Notes under the pieces: model-generated
The model's database searches: none
The model's input: only the letters and a program-made list of their open reading frames with translations
Told to the model about the DNA's origin: nothing
Shown: positions 49,072 to 57,011 of the stretch, piece after piece
Layout: each line of letters opens with the position of its first letter
Numbering within the stretch: position 1 is the stretch's first letter
Translations under genes and position numbers: made by a program
Assembly (NCBI RefSeq): GCF_040729435.1
Contig: NZ_CP160398.1
Span: forward strand, 5,983,545 to 6,047,544
From: Pseudomonas sp. HOU2
GTDB lineage: Bacteria > Pseudomonadota > Gammaproteobacteria > Pseudomonadales > Pseudomonadaceae
Length of the DNA stretch: 64,000 nt
Direction: 5' to 3'

Positions 49072-49485
49072 ATGAGTGCAGAAAATCTGATTCTCAATGG
49101 TGATTTTTCTCAAGGCGAAAAGCACTGGCAAATTCATAAACCCGTTCACAATCCAAAAGCGAAGGCCGAGTTCCGTGACGGTTATTGTCATGTAGAGTGG
49201 GGTGTCTTGGTGAGCCAAACAGTGGAACTGGAAATCGGCAAGTACCGTCTGAGCTTTGAATCTCTTTTTCGCGAGGCTTCCGAGAGCTACGTGAATCTGG
49301 CTCTGGAGATGACGGGTTACCGACAAGAACTAAAAATTCAGCCTGGGAGGGATTACTCGCACACCGCAATCGAGTTTGAGGTTACTAAAGTTGCAGAGGG
49401 TAAAAAGGATTGGTTTTCGTTGGGGATGAATGGGCACCAGGCCGGCGGGAAGTTTCGCAAGATCAAGCTCGTTCAGATTTCTTGA
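49072..49485 (+). CDS. Unrecognised small soluble protein, possible beta-sandwich
   Basis: A 137-aa protein of lower GC and different codon use than its neighbours. It begins MSAENLILNGDFSQGEKHW; the phrase NLILNGDFSQG is common at the start of carbohydrate-binding-like beta-sandwich modules (CBM4/9 type). The rest is strand-rich (VSQTVELEIGKYRLSFESLF, VNLALEMTGYRQELKIQP). No signal peptide. AAAGGA lies 9 bases before the ATG; ATG 49054 and GTG 49042 are alternatives with a GGAGG upstream. A perfect hairpin follows at 49541. Possible transfer into the site; function unknown. Confidence 0.7.
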   Translation: MSAENLILNGDFSQGEKHWQIHKPVHNPKAKAEFRDGYCHVEWGVLVSQTVELEIGKYRLSFESLFREASESYVNLALEMTGYRQELKIQPGRDYSHTAIEFEVTKVAEGKKDWFSLGMNGHQAGGKFRKIKLVQIS

Positions 49486-49540
49486 CCCTTAACGAATGAA
49501 GCGCAGGGTAAGAAGCTGATTCTCACATAAAAGAGCTCGT

Positions 49541-49570
49541 CGGGATCGGATTCAATCCAATCCGATCCCG
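49541..49570. terminator. Perfect 12-bp hairpin in the 333-base gap 49486-49818
   Basis: CGGGATCGGATT - CAATCC - AATCCGATCCCG, with no T tract after it. It may be a terminator of the small gene upstream, or a factor-binding site. The rest of the gap up to 49770 is A+T-richer sequence in which I see no gene. Confidence 0.55.
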
Positions 49571-49778
49571 GCAACACCGAAAGGGTGCTAAGTGCTCACC
49601 AAACGTGTCACCAATGCCCAACTTTGTTGCCAATCGTAGCGCTGGATTTCCCTGCGTCCGCGTACCCAGTTTATCTCCAAAATGTAACTCACTGATTCAA
49701 AGTACGTTTTTATCTATGAGACGGTCACCGCTTCCTGTGGCACACTTTCTGCTGTCTATTCCGTAGTAACAAACCGTG

Positions 49779-49794
49779 TTCCGGTATAGCGGAA
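49779..49794. promoter_or_regulatory. Candidate IclR-family operator
   Basis: Dyad TTCCG-GTATAG-CGGAA, 14 of 16 bases symmetric, 24 bases before the start of the binding-protein gene. TTCCG-N6-CGGAA resembles known IclR-type sites, and an IclR gene lies in the same cluster at 53476. Confidence 0.5.
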
Positions 49795-49818
49795 TAAACA
49801 TCATCTGGAGTGCTTGCC

Positions 49819-50667
49819 ATGCATCGCCGTCCTTCGTTGTTCAAAGCGTGTGTTTTCGTTCTTGCGGCTTCGTCCGCTGTGATGGGCATGGCCCAGGCAG
49901 CCGATAGCAAGCTCGACAGTGTTCTGGCCCGTGGCAAATTGATTGTCGGCACTGGCAGCACCAATGCGCCGTGGCACTTTCAGGGGGCGGACGGCAAGTT
50001 GCAGGGCTTTGATATTGATATCGCCAGGATGGTGGCCAAAGGACTGTTCAATGACCCGAGCAAGGTCGAGTTCGTCGTGCAGTCGTCCGATGCGCGGATT
50101 CCCAATCTGCTGACCGACAAGGTCGACATGAGCTGCCAGTTCATCACCGTTACCGCCAGTCGTGCGCAGCAAGTGGCGTTCACCCTGCCGTACTACCGCG
50201 AAGGTGTTGGCCTGCTGCTGCCGGCCAACAGCAAGTACAAGGAAATCGAAGACCTGCAGGCCGCTGGCGACAGCGTCACCGTGGCCGTGCTGCAAAACGT
50301 CTACGCCGAAGAATTGGTGCATCAGGCGCTGCCCAAGGCCAAGGTCGATCAGTACGACAGTGTCGACCTGATGTATCAGGCGGTGAACTCCGGCCGCGCC
50401 GACACCGCCGCCACCGACCAGTCCTCGGTCAAATACCTGATGGTGCAGAACCCTGGCCGCTACCGTAGCCCGACCTACGCCTGGAGCCCACAAACCTACG
50501 CCTGTGCAGTCAAGCGCGGCGATCAGGACTGGCTGAACTTCGTCAACACCGCCCTGCATGAAGCCATGACCGGCGTCGAGTTCCCGACTTACGCGGCCTC
50601 CTTCAAGCAATGGTTCGGTGTCGACCTGCCGTCGCCGGCCATCGGTTTCCCAGTCGAATTCAAATGA
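49819..50667 (+). CDS. Amino-acid-type ABC transporter substrate-binding protein
   Basis: A 282-aa periplasmic binding protein of family 3 (SBP_bac_3). Signal peptide to about residue 28 (VMGMAQA), then LIVGTGSTNAPWHF, GFDIDIARMVAKGLF and DKVDMSCQFITVTASRAQQVAFTLPYY in part, the ligand-pocket pattern of polar amino acid binders. The ATG at 49819 follows GGAG by 8 bases. First gene of a seven-gene cluster with two permeases, ATPase, RidA, IclR, an ammonia-lyase and KDG kinase. The ligand is probably the catabolic substrate of these enzymes, for example D-glucosaminate or a D-amino acid. Confidence 0.9.
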   Translation: MHRRPSLFKACVFVLAASSAVMGMAQAADSKLDSVLARGKLIVGTGSTNAPWHFQGADGKLQGFDIDIARMVAKGLFNDPSKVEFVVQSSDARIPNLLTDKVDMSCQFITVTASRAQQVAFTLPYYREGVGLLLPANSKYKEIEDLQAAGDSVTVAVLQNVYAEELVHQALPKAKVDQYDSVDLMYQAVNSGRADTAATDQSSVKYLMVQNPGRYRSPTYAWSPQTYACAVKRGDQDWLNFVNTALHEAMTGVEFPTYAASFKQWFGVDLPSPAIGFPVEFK

Positions 50668-50717
50668 TCCCGTGAGAGCGGGGCGCCTGAATCGCCCCGC
50701 TCAAGGTACTGCTGACC

Positions 50718-51380
50718 ATGAACTATCAGTTGAACTTTGCCGCCGTATGGCGCGATTTCGACACCTTGCTGGCGGGGCTCGGTCTGGGTCTCGAACTGGC
50801 GCTGGTGTCGATCGCCATCGGCTGCGTGATCGGCCTGCTGATGGCGTTTGCCTTGCTGTCGAAGCATCGCGCCTTGCGGGTGCTGGCCTCGGTGTACGTC
50901 ACGGTGGTGCGTAACACGCCGATTCTGGTGTTGATTCTGTTGATCTACTTTGCCTTGCCAAGCCTGGGCATTCGTCTGGACAAGATCCCGTCGTTCATCA
51001 TCACGCTGTCGCTGTATGCGGGTGCTTATCTGACCGAAGTGTTCCGTGGCGGTTTGCTGAGCATTCCCAAAGGCCAGCGTGAAGCCGGGCTGGCGATCGG
51101 ACTCGGTGAGTGGCAGGTCAAGGCCTACGTCACCGTGCCGGTCATGCTGCGCAACGTGTTGCCGGCGCTGTCGAACAACTTCATCTCGCTGTTCAAGGAC
51201 ACCTCGCTGGCCGCCGCGATTGCGGTGCCGGAGCTGACCTATTACGCGCGCAAGATCAACGTCGAAAGCTACCGGGTGATCGAAACCTGGCTGGTGACCA
51301 CGGCGTTGTATGTCGCGGCCTGTTACCTCATTGCCATGCTGCTGCGTTACCTCGAGCAGCGTCTGGCAATCCGCCGATAG
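50718..51380 (+). CDS. Amino-acid ABC transporter permease 1
   Basis: A 220-aa HisM/GlnP-type inner-membrane permease with five helices. The signature YVTVVRNTPILVLILLIYFALP in part (RNTPxL) and the EAA loop EAGLAIGLGEWQVKAYVTVPVMLRNVLP in part are present. It follows the binding protein by 50 bases and precedes permease 2 by 9 bases; the two differ and likely form a heterodimer. Confidence 0.92.
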   Translation: MNYQLNFAAVWRDFDTLLAGLGLGLELALVSIAIGCVIGLLMAFALLSKHRALRVLASVYVTVVRNTPILVLILLIYFALPSLGIRLDKIPSFIITLSLYAGAYLTEVFRGGLLSIPKGQREAGLAIGLGEWQVKAYVTVPVMLRNVLPALSNNFISLFKDTSLAAAIAVPELTYYARKINVESYRVIETWLVTTALYVAACYLIAMLLRYLEQRLAIRR

Positions 51381-51389
51381 GAGGCTGCG

Positions 51390-52052
51390 ATGTACGAATC
51401 TCCCAGTTGGTTGCATGAATTGTGGGTGGCACGCGAGACGTTGCTGCAAGGCTTTCTGACCAGCGTGCAGGTGTCGGCGCTGGCGATTCTGTTCGGCACA
51501 TTGCTCGGGGTTGTCACCGGTCTGATGCTGACTTACGGCAAGTTCTGGATGCGCGCGCCGTTCCGCTTTTATGTCGACATTATTCGCGGCACGCCGGTGT
51601 TTGTACTGGTGCTGGCCTGCTTCTACATGGCGCCGGCGCTGGGCTGGCAGATCAGCGCGTTTCAGGCCGGTGCGCTGGGCCTGACGCTGTTTTGCGGCTC
51701 GCACGTTGCCGAGATCGTGCGCGGTGCCTTGCAGGCATTGCCACGGGGGCAGATGGAGGCGAGCAAGGCGATCGGCCTGACGTTTTATCAATCCCTCGGT
51801 TATGTGCTGCTGCCCCAGGCGTTGCGGCAGATCCTGCCGACCTGGGTCAACTCGTCCACCGAAATCGTCAAGGCTTCGACCTTGCTCTCGGTGATCGGCG
51901 TCGCTGAATTGCTGCTCAGTACCCAACAGATCATCGCCCGGACCTTCATGACCCTGGAGTTCTACCTGTTCGCCGGTTTTCTGTTCTTCGTCATCAACTA
52001 CGGCATCGAATTACTCGGCCGGCACATTGAAAAGCGGGTGGCCCTGCCATGA
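51390..52052 (+). CDS. Amino-acid ABC transporter permease 2
   Basis: A 220-aa permease of the same family as its neighbour, with [19 protein letters not shown] in the conserved RGTP segment and the EAA loop [20 protein letters not shown]. It ends in an ATGA overlap with the ATPase gene, showing co-translation. Pairs with permease 1 in one importer. Confidence 0.92.
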   Translation: MYESPSWLHELWVARETLLQGFLTSVQVSALAILFGTLLGVVTGLMLTYGKFWMRAPFRFYVDIIRGTPVFVLVLACFYMAPALGWQISAFQAGALGLTLFCGSHVAEIVRGALQALPRGQMEASKAIGLTFYQSLGYVLLPQALRQILPTWVNSSTEIVKASTLLSVIGVAELLLSTQQIIARTFMTLEFYLFAGFLFFVINYGIELLGRHIEKRVALP

Positions 52053-52846
52053 CTCAAGCTCAAGTTTCCAACGTTCAGCACGCTCAGCCGCTGCTGGACA
52101 TCCGTGGCCTGCACAAGCAGTACGGCGCAGTCGAAGTGCTCAAGGGCGTCGACCTGAGCATGCAGCGCGGTAACGTCGTGACGCTGATCGGCTCCAGCGG
52201 TTCGGGCAAGACCACCTTGCTGCGCTGCGTGAACATGCTCGAAGAGTTTCAGGGCGGGCAGATCCTGCTTGATGGCGAGTCCATCGGCTATGACGAGGTC
52301 GGCGGTAAACGCGTGCGTCATGCGGAAAAAGTCATCGCCCGCCATCGCGCCATGACCGGCATGGCCTTCCAGCAATTCAACCTGTTCCCGCATCTGACAG
52401 CCCTGCAGAACGTCACCCTCGGTCTGCTCAAGGTAAAGAAAATGCACAAGGACGAAGCCGTGGTGCTGGCCGAGAAATGGCTGGAGCGGGTCGGCCTGCT
52501 GGAACGGCGCAATCACTTTCCCGGGCAGTTGTCCGGCGGGCAGCAACAGCGCGTGGCGATTGCCCGGGCGATTGCGATGAACCCGAGCCTGATGCTGTTC
52601 GACGAAGTCACCTCGGCCCTCGACCCGGAGCTGGTCGGTGAAGTGCTTAACGTGATCAAGGGTCTGGCCGAAGACGGCATGACCATGTTGCTGGTGACCC
52701 ACGAGATGCGTTTCGCCTTCGAGGTCTCGGACAAGATCGTGTTCATGAATCAGGGGCGCATCGAAGAGCAGGGGCCGCCCAAGGAACTGTTCGAACGCCC
52801 GCAATCACCGCGTCTGGCTGAGTTTCTCAAGAGCACGCGGTTCTAA
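52049..52846 (+). CDS. Amino-acid ABC transporter ATP-binding protein
   Basis: A 265-aa ATPase of the polar amino acid importer class. Walker [11 protein letters not shown]-loop [13 protein letters not shown], signature [14 protein letters not shown], Walker [15 protein letters not shown] (Val in place of the usual Pro, as in many amino acid importers) and H-loop THEM are all present. ATGA overlap with the preceding permease. Followed 29 bases later by the RidA gene. Confidence 0.94.
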   Translation: MTQAQVSNVQHAQPLLDIRGLHKQYGAVEVLKGVDLSMQRGNVVTLIGSSGSGKTTLLRCVNMLEEFQGGQILLDGESIGYDEVGGKRVRHAEKVIARHRAMTGMAFQQFNLFPHLTALQNVTLGLLKVKKMHKDEAVVLAEKWLERVGLLERRNHFPGQLSGGQQQRVAIARAIAMNPSLMLFDEVTSALDPELVGEVLNVIKGLAEDGMTMLLVTHEMRFAFEVSDKIVFMNQGRIEEQGPPKELFERPQSPRLAEFLKSTRF

Positions 52847-52875
52847 TTTTTGCTTTGTAATCAGGAGAAGTACCC

Positions 52876-53265
52876 ATGAGCATTACTCGATACGGCACCG
52901 GCAGCACCGCCGCTGGCGGTCAGCCACGTCCCTTCGCGCGCGCGGTTGAAGCGGATGGCTGGCTGCACGTGTCCGGCCAGGTGCCGGCGGTGGATGGCGA
53001 GATCATCGTTGGTGGTATCGTCGAGCAGACCCACCAGACCATGAAAAACCTGATCGCGATTCTCGAAGAGGCCGGTTATGGCCTGGAAGATGTGGTGCGG
53101 GCCGGCGTATGGCTGGACGATCCACGGGATTTCAGCAGTTTCAACAAGGTCTTCGGCGAGTACTTCAAACCCGAGCACGCCCCGGCACGGGCCTGTGTGC
53201 AGGCGAGCATGATGGTCGATTGCAAGGTCGAGATCGACTGCATCGCCTACAAGAAAAAGGTTTGA
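52876..53265 (+). CDS. RidA-family enamine/imine deaminase
   Basis: A 129-aa Rid protein that hydrolyses reactive enamine/imine intermediates made by PLP enzymes. The key Arg105 is present in PARACVQASMMV, and the family end pattern VEIDCIAYKK follows. Early motifs: GGQPRPFARAVEADGWLHVSGQVPAV in part. It is probably of the Rid2-like group. AGGAG lies 8 bases before the ATG. Placed between a transporter and a PLP ammonia-lyase, so it likely acts on the product of that enzyme. Confidence 0.92.
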   Translation: MSITRYGTGSTAAGGQPRPFARAVEADGWLHVSGQVPAVDGEIIVGGIVEQTHQTMKNLIAILEEAGYGLEDVVRAGVWLDDPRDFSSFNKVFGEYFKPEHAPARACVQASMMVDCKVEIDCIAYKKKV

Positions 53266-53276
53266 GTGATGGCTGC

Positions 53277-53408
53277 CCCTCACCCTAACCCTCTCCCGGA
53301 GGGAGAGGGGACTGGTCTGTATCGATGCGAATTTTGCGTATGACGCTTACATTTGCATCGATACGGTCAGGCTCCCTCTCCCTCCGGGAGAGGGCGGGGG
53401 GTGAGGGC
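53277..53408. repeat. Long nested inverted repeat (CTCTCCC/GGGAGAGG type)
   Basis: Outer arms CCCCTCACCCTAACCCTCTC / GAGAGGGCGGGGGGTGAGGG, mid units CTCTCCCGGAGGGAGAG and CTCCCTCTCCCTCCGGGAGA, and inner arms GTATCGATGC / GCATCGATAC. Folds as one long hairpin between ridA and the IclR gene. Confidence 0.8.
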
Positions 53409-53475
53409 CTCGATCCAACTGACACAACACCTCAGGCCAGTTACCATCCCGGCACTTCTTATGGGAACCACTGAC

Positions 53476-54240
53476 ATGACCGAAGACACCATCAAACGCC
53501 GGGCCCGTGGTCTGGACCGGGCGTTCGATATCCTCGATTTCCTCAAGGAGATTGGCCAGCCGCTGCGTCCGAACGACATTGCCAATGGCATCGGCAGCCC
53601 GAAATCCACGGTCTACGAACTGGTGGCATCGCTGCTGGAACGACGGATTCTGGAGCCGGTGGGCAAGGACGGTCACGTCTATCTCGGTCGCCAGTTGTAC
53701 TTCCTCGGGCAGGCGCATCTGCGCCATTTCGACCTCAGTCGCGAGGCCGATCACGCCTTGCAGGAAATCGTCAGCCAGACCCGGGAAACCGCGCAGATGT
53801 GCCTGCTCAACGGGCGCAAATACACGGTGGCATTGATGAAGGAGGGCGAGCGGCACTTCCGTATTTCTTCCGACATCGGCGAAAACGCGCCGATCCCGTG
53901 GACCGCGTCCGGACGCCTGCTGCTGGCGCATTTGAGCGACCAGCAGATCATCGACCTGATCGACGAGGACGACTACATCCTGCCCGACGGCGAACGCCTG
54001 CCGCTGGAACGCTTTCTGGCGGAGATCCGGCAGGCCGGCATCGACGGTTTCTTCTCCTTCGACAGCGTGGCCGACACCTTCACCCATTGCTTTGCTGCTC
54101 CGGTCAAAGACCCCAGTGGCATCGCCATCTGCACCCTGTGCATCGTCGCCCCACGGGCCGATGCGAAGAACAATTACGACGACTATCGCCGGGTGCTGAT
54201 CGAGAGCGCCAACAGCCTCGCCCGGCGCATCAACGAATAA
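53476..54240 (+). CDS. IclR-family transcriptional regulator
   Basis: A 254-aa regulator. The N-terminal winged helix-turn-helix (residues about 10-70) includes GLDRAFDILDFLKEIGQPLR in part and IGSPKSTVYELVASLLER, and the C-terminal effector domain carries GENAPIPWTASGRLLLAH (family-conserved) and SFDSVADTFTHCFAAPVKD. The ATG at 53476 (MTEDTIKRRARGLDR) is taken; ATG 53461 is an alternative five codons up. It probably controls the cluster 49.8-56.6 kb through a dyad such as that at 49779. Confidence 0.92.
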   Translation: MTEDTIKRRARGLDRAFDILDFLKEIGQPLRPNDIANGIGSPKSTVYELVASLLERRILEPVGKDGHVYLGRQLYFLGQAHLRHFDLSREADHALQEIVSQTRETAQMCLLNGRKYTVALMKEGERHFRISSDIGENAPIPWTASGRLLLAHLSDQQIIDLIDEDDYILPDGERLPLERFLAEIRQAGIDGFFSFDSVADTFTHCFAAPVKDPSGIAICTLCIVAPRADAKNNYDDYRRVLIESANSLARRINE

Positions 54241-54283
54241 CCGCGGCTGCCTGCGGCCGCGAATGAATGCGAGGAGTTTGACC

Positions 54284-55498
54284 ATGACGACTGCCATCAA
54301 TACCGCTGTGGAAAAGGGCGACGCTGCCATTGGCGCGCAGCTTGTGCGTGACGTCAGCCTGCCGGCGCTGGTGCTGCACCGCGAGGCGCTGGAGCACAAC
54401 ATTCGCTGGATGCAGAAGTTTGTCAGCGACAGCGGCGCCGAGCTCGCGCCCCACGGCAAGACCAGCATGACCCCGGCGCTGTTCCAGCGTCAGCTCGACG
54501 CTGGCGCGTGGGGTATCACCCTCGCGAGCGCCACCCAGACCCGCGCCGCATACGCCCAAGGTGTACGCCGGGTGCTGATGGCCAACCAACTGGTCGGCAC
54601 GCCGAACATGGCGCTGATCGCCGATCTGCTGGCCGATGTCGATTTCGATTTCTACTGCATGGTCGATCACCCGGACAACGTCGCCGATCTCGGCGCGTAC
54701 TTCGCTTCGCGCGGGGTCAAGTTGAACGTGATGATCGAGTACGGCGTGGTCGGTGGCCGTTGCGGTTGCCGCAGTGAGCAGGAAGTCATCGAACTGGCCA
54801 AGGCGATCAACGCACAACCGGCGCTGGCCCTGACTGGCATCGAAGGTTACGAAGGGGTGATCCACGGTGATCACGCGGTCAGCGGCATTCGTGAATTCGC
54901 CGCGTCGCTGGTGCGCCTGGCGGTGCAGTTGCAGGACAGCGGCGCGTTTGCCATTGCCAAGCCGATCATCACTGCCTCGGGGTCGGCGTGGTACGACCTG
55001 ATCGCCGAGTCGTTCGAGGCGCAGAATGCGAGCGGACGCTTCCTCAGCGTGCTGCGCCCGGGCAGTTATGTCGCCCACGACCATGGCATCTACAAGGAAG
55101 CGCAATGCTGCGTGCTGGATCGTCGTAGCGATCTGCACGAAGGCTTGCGCCCGGCGCTGGAAGTCTGGGCGCACGTGCAATCGCTGCCGGAGCCGGGTTT
55201 CGCGGTGATCGCCCTCGGCAAGCGCGATGTGGCATTCGATGCCGGCCTGCCGGTGCCGTTGCTGCGCTACAAGGCCGGTGTGGTGCCGGCGGTCGGCGAT
55301 GATGTGGGTGCGTGCAAGGTGACAGCGGTGATGGACCAGCATGCGTTCATGAGCGTGGCGCCGGGGGTTGAGTTGCGGGTGGGCGACATCATTTCCTTCG
55401 GCACCTCGCACCCGTGCCTGACCTTCGACAAGTGGCGGGTGGGGTTGCTGGTGGATGAGCAGTTGGTGGTGGTCGAGAGCATGGAGACTTGTTTCTAA
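54284..55498 (+). CDS. Type III PLP ammonia-lyase (D-serine dehydratase / D-glucosaminate dehydratase-like)
   Basis: A 404-aa alanine-racemase-fold PLP enzyme of the D-threonine aldolase/D-serine dehydratase family. Lys59 in APHGKTSM is the Schiff-base lysine. Metal ligands of D-serine dehydratases are seen as His376-x-Cys378 in SHPCLTFDKW. SD GAGGAG is 8 bases before the ATG at 54284. With the KDG kinase gene next, a substrate giving 2-keto-3-deoxygluconate, i.e. D-glucosaminate, is attractive; an enzyme of this activity is known from P. fluorescens. D-serine or other D-amino acids are alternatives. Confidence 0.87.
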   Translation: MTTAINTAVEKGDAAIGAQLVRDVSLPALVLHREALEHNIRWMQKFVSDSGAELAPHGKTSMTPALFQRQLDAGAWGITLASATQTRAAYAQGVRRVLMANQLVGTPNMALIADLLADVDFDFYCMVDHPDNVADLGAYFASRGVKLNVMIEYGVVGGRCGCRSEQEVIELAKAINAQPALALTGIEGYEGVIHGDHAVSGIREFAASLVRLAVQLQDSGAFAIAKPIITASGSAWYDLIAESFEAQNASGRFLSVLRPGSYVAHDHGIYKEAQCCVLDRRSDLHEGLRPALEVWAHVQSLPEPGFAVIALGKRDVAFDAGLPVPLLRYKAGVVPAVGDDVGACKVTAVMDQHAFMSVAPGVELRVGDIISFGTSHPCLTFDKWRVGLLVDEQLVVVESMETCF

Positions 55499-55516
55499 GG
55501 CTTGGAACCGCGTTGC

Positions 55517-55600
55517 GGCCAATCGCTGGCAAGCCAGCTCCCACAGGGATCTCATGAACTGTGAAGATTGTGTGGGAGCTGGCTTGCCAGCGATGAGGCC
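55517..55600. repeat. REPIN, family D (ATCGCTGGCAAGCCAGCTCCCACA)
   Basis: AATCGCTGGCAAGCCAGCTC...CCACA facing TGTGGGAGCTGGCTTGCCAG...CGAT, separated by about 27 bases. Confidence 0.86.
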
Positions 55601-55637
55601 GGATCAAACACCACCGAATCAGCAGAGACGCCACCCA

Positions 55638-56573
55638 ATGACCACCCTCAGCCCCCTGGGCCCGAACACCCCGCGCATCGCCCTGATCGGCGAGTGCATG
55701 ATCGAACTCCAGCACCGCGCCGATGGCAGCCTGCAGCAAAGCTTCGGCGGCGATACCTTGAACACCGCTGTGTACCTGTCCCGCGCCCTCGGCGAGAAAG
55801 CCCAGGTCGATTACGTCACCGCGCTCGGCGACGACAGCTTCAGCGACGCCATGTGCCAGAGTTGGGTCGACGAAGGCATTGGCCTGGATCTTGTGCAGCG
55901 ACTGCCCGGTCGTCTGCCGGGCCTGTACTGCATTCAGACCGACGCCAATGGCGAGCGGCGTTTCCTTTATTGGCGCAATGAGGCGGCGGTGCGCGATTGC
56001 TTCACCACCCCGGCCGCCGAGCCGATTCTGGCGGCGCTGGCGGACTACGACGTGTTGTATTTCAGCGGCATCACCCTCGCGGTGCTGGGGGCCAAGGGTC
56101 GCGAGCGCTTGATCCAGACCCTGATCGAAGCCCGCCAGCGCGATGCGCGGATCGTCTTCGACAACAACTATCGGCCACGTTTGTGGGCCTCACAGGAAGA
56201 GGCGCGGGCGGCCTATCGCAGCGTGTTGCCGCACGTCGATCTGGCGTTGCTGACTGTGGATGACGAGCAGGCGCTGTTCCATTTTTCCGATTGCGACGCG
56301 GTGTTCGAGGCGTACGCGCAGATCGGCACGCCGGAAGTGGTGCTCAAGCGCGGCGCCGAGGCGTGTCTGATTCGTTGTGATGGCGAGGCGTTCGAAGTGC
56401 CGGCGCAGAAGGTCGACAAGGTGGTGGATACGACGGCGGCGGGGGATTCGTTCAGTGCGGCGTATCTGGCCAGGCGTTTGCTGGGTGGCAGTCCGGTCGA
56501 GGCAGCGCAGGCGGGGCATTGGCTGGCGAGTCGGGTCATCCAGTTCCCGGGAGCATTGATTCCTAAAAAGTGA
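55638..56573 (+). CDS. kdgK: 2-dehydro-3-deoxygluconokinase (PfkB family)
   Basis: A 311-aa sugar kinase that phosphorylates KDG to KDPG, feeding the Entner-Doudoroff pathway. PfkB features: IALIGECMIELQ and SFGGDTLNTAVYLSRAL at the start, FDNNYRPRLW (typical of KdgK), VVLKRGAEACLI, and the catalytic signature DTTAAGDSFSAAYLA near residues 270-285. The ATG at 55638 gives the normal length; upstream frame passes through a REPIN. Located after the PLP lyase, consistent with one catabolic route. Confidence 0.92.
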   Translation: MTTLSPLGPNTPRIALIGECMIELQHRADGSLQQSFGGDTLNTAVYLSRALGEKAQVDYVTALGDDSFSDAMCQSWVDEGIGLDLVQRLPGRLPGLYCIQTDANGERRFLYWRNEAAVRDCFTTPAAEPILAALADYDVLYFSGITLAVLGAKGRERLIQTLIEARQRDARIVFDNNYRPRLWASQEEARAAYRSVLPHVDLALLTVDDEQALFHFSDCDAVFEAYAQIGTPEVVLKRGAEACLIRCDGEAFEVPAQKVDKVVDTTAAGDSFSAAYLARRLLGGSPVEAAQAGHWLASRVIQFPGALIPKK

Positions 56574-56580
56574 GTGTTCT

Positions 56581-56676
56581 TGTGGCGAGGGAGCTTGCTC
56601 CCGCTCGACTGCGCAGCAGGCGCAAGCCTTGTCGGGGCGGCTCCGCCACCCAGCGGGAGCAAGCTCCCTCGCCACA
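56581..56676. repeat. REPIN, family B
   Basis: TGTGGCGAGGGAGCTTGCTC at the left and its complement GCGGGAGCAAGCTCCCTCG at the right, with a CGACTGCGCAGCAGGCGC inner region. Confidence 0.88.
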
Positions 56677-56696
56677 AACGCCCGAAAGCAAAGCCT

Positions 56697-56972
56697 TCAA
56701 TCGCGGAAAAACACCTGCACCAGGTGATAGCCGAACTTGCTCTTGATCGGCCCATGCACCGTGCGCAGCGGCTTTTTGAAGATCACCGCATCAATCGCGC
56801 CGACCATCTGCCCCGGCCGCACTTCACCCAGATCACCGCCGCGCTTGCCGGACGGGCAGGTCGAATATTTCTTTGCCAGCACATCGAACGCTTCGCCCTT
56901 GGCAATGCGTTGTTTGAGCTGTTCGGCCTCTTCGGCGGTTTTCACCAGAATGTGGCGGGCTTGGGCTTTCAT
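56697..56972 (-). CDS. Parvulin-type peptidyl-prolyl isomerase (PpiC-like)
   Basis: A 91-aa single-domain rotamase, the same size as E. coli PpiC (93 aa). It shows the parvulin pattern ARHILVKTAEEAEQLKQRI, FDVLAKKYSTCPSGKRGGDLG in part, GEVRPGQMV and KSKFGYHLVQV. No signal peptide, so cytoplasmic. The stop is 20 bases from a family B REPIN. Monocistronic with the sensor kinase gene upstream on the same strand? No: the kinase ends before it at 57012 on the minus strand, so the order is kinase then this gene with a 39-base gap. Confidence 0.93.
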   Translation of the reverse strand: MKAQARHILVKTAEEAEQLKQRIAKGEAFDVLAKKYSTCPSGKRGGDLGEVRPGQMVGAIDAVIFKKPLRTVHGPIKSKFGYHLVQVFFRD

Positions 56973-57011
56973 CGTGCGATACCTGTAACGGGGTGACGGC
57001 GGGGCGCGGGA

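Noticed and set aside
54263..54283. Earlier start for the PLP lyase (ATG 54263)
   Set aside because: It precedes the GAGGAG ribosome site; ATG 54284 is correctly spaced.
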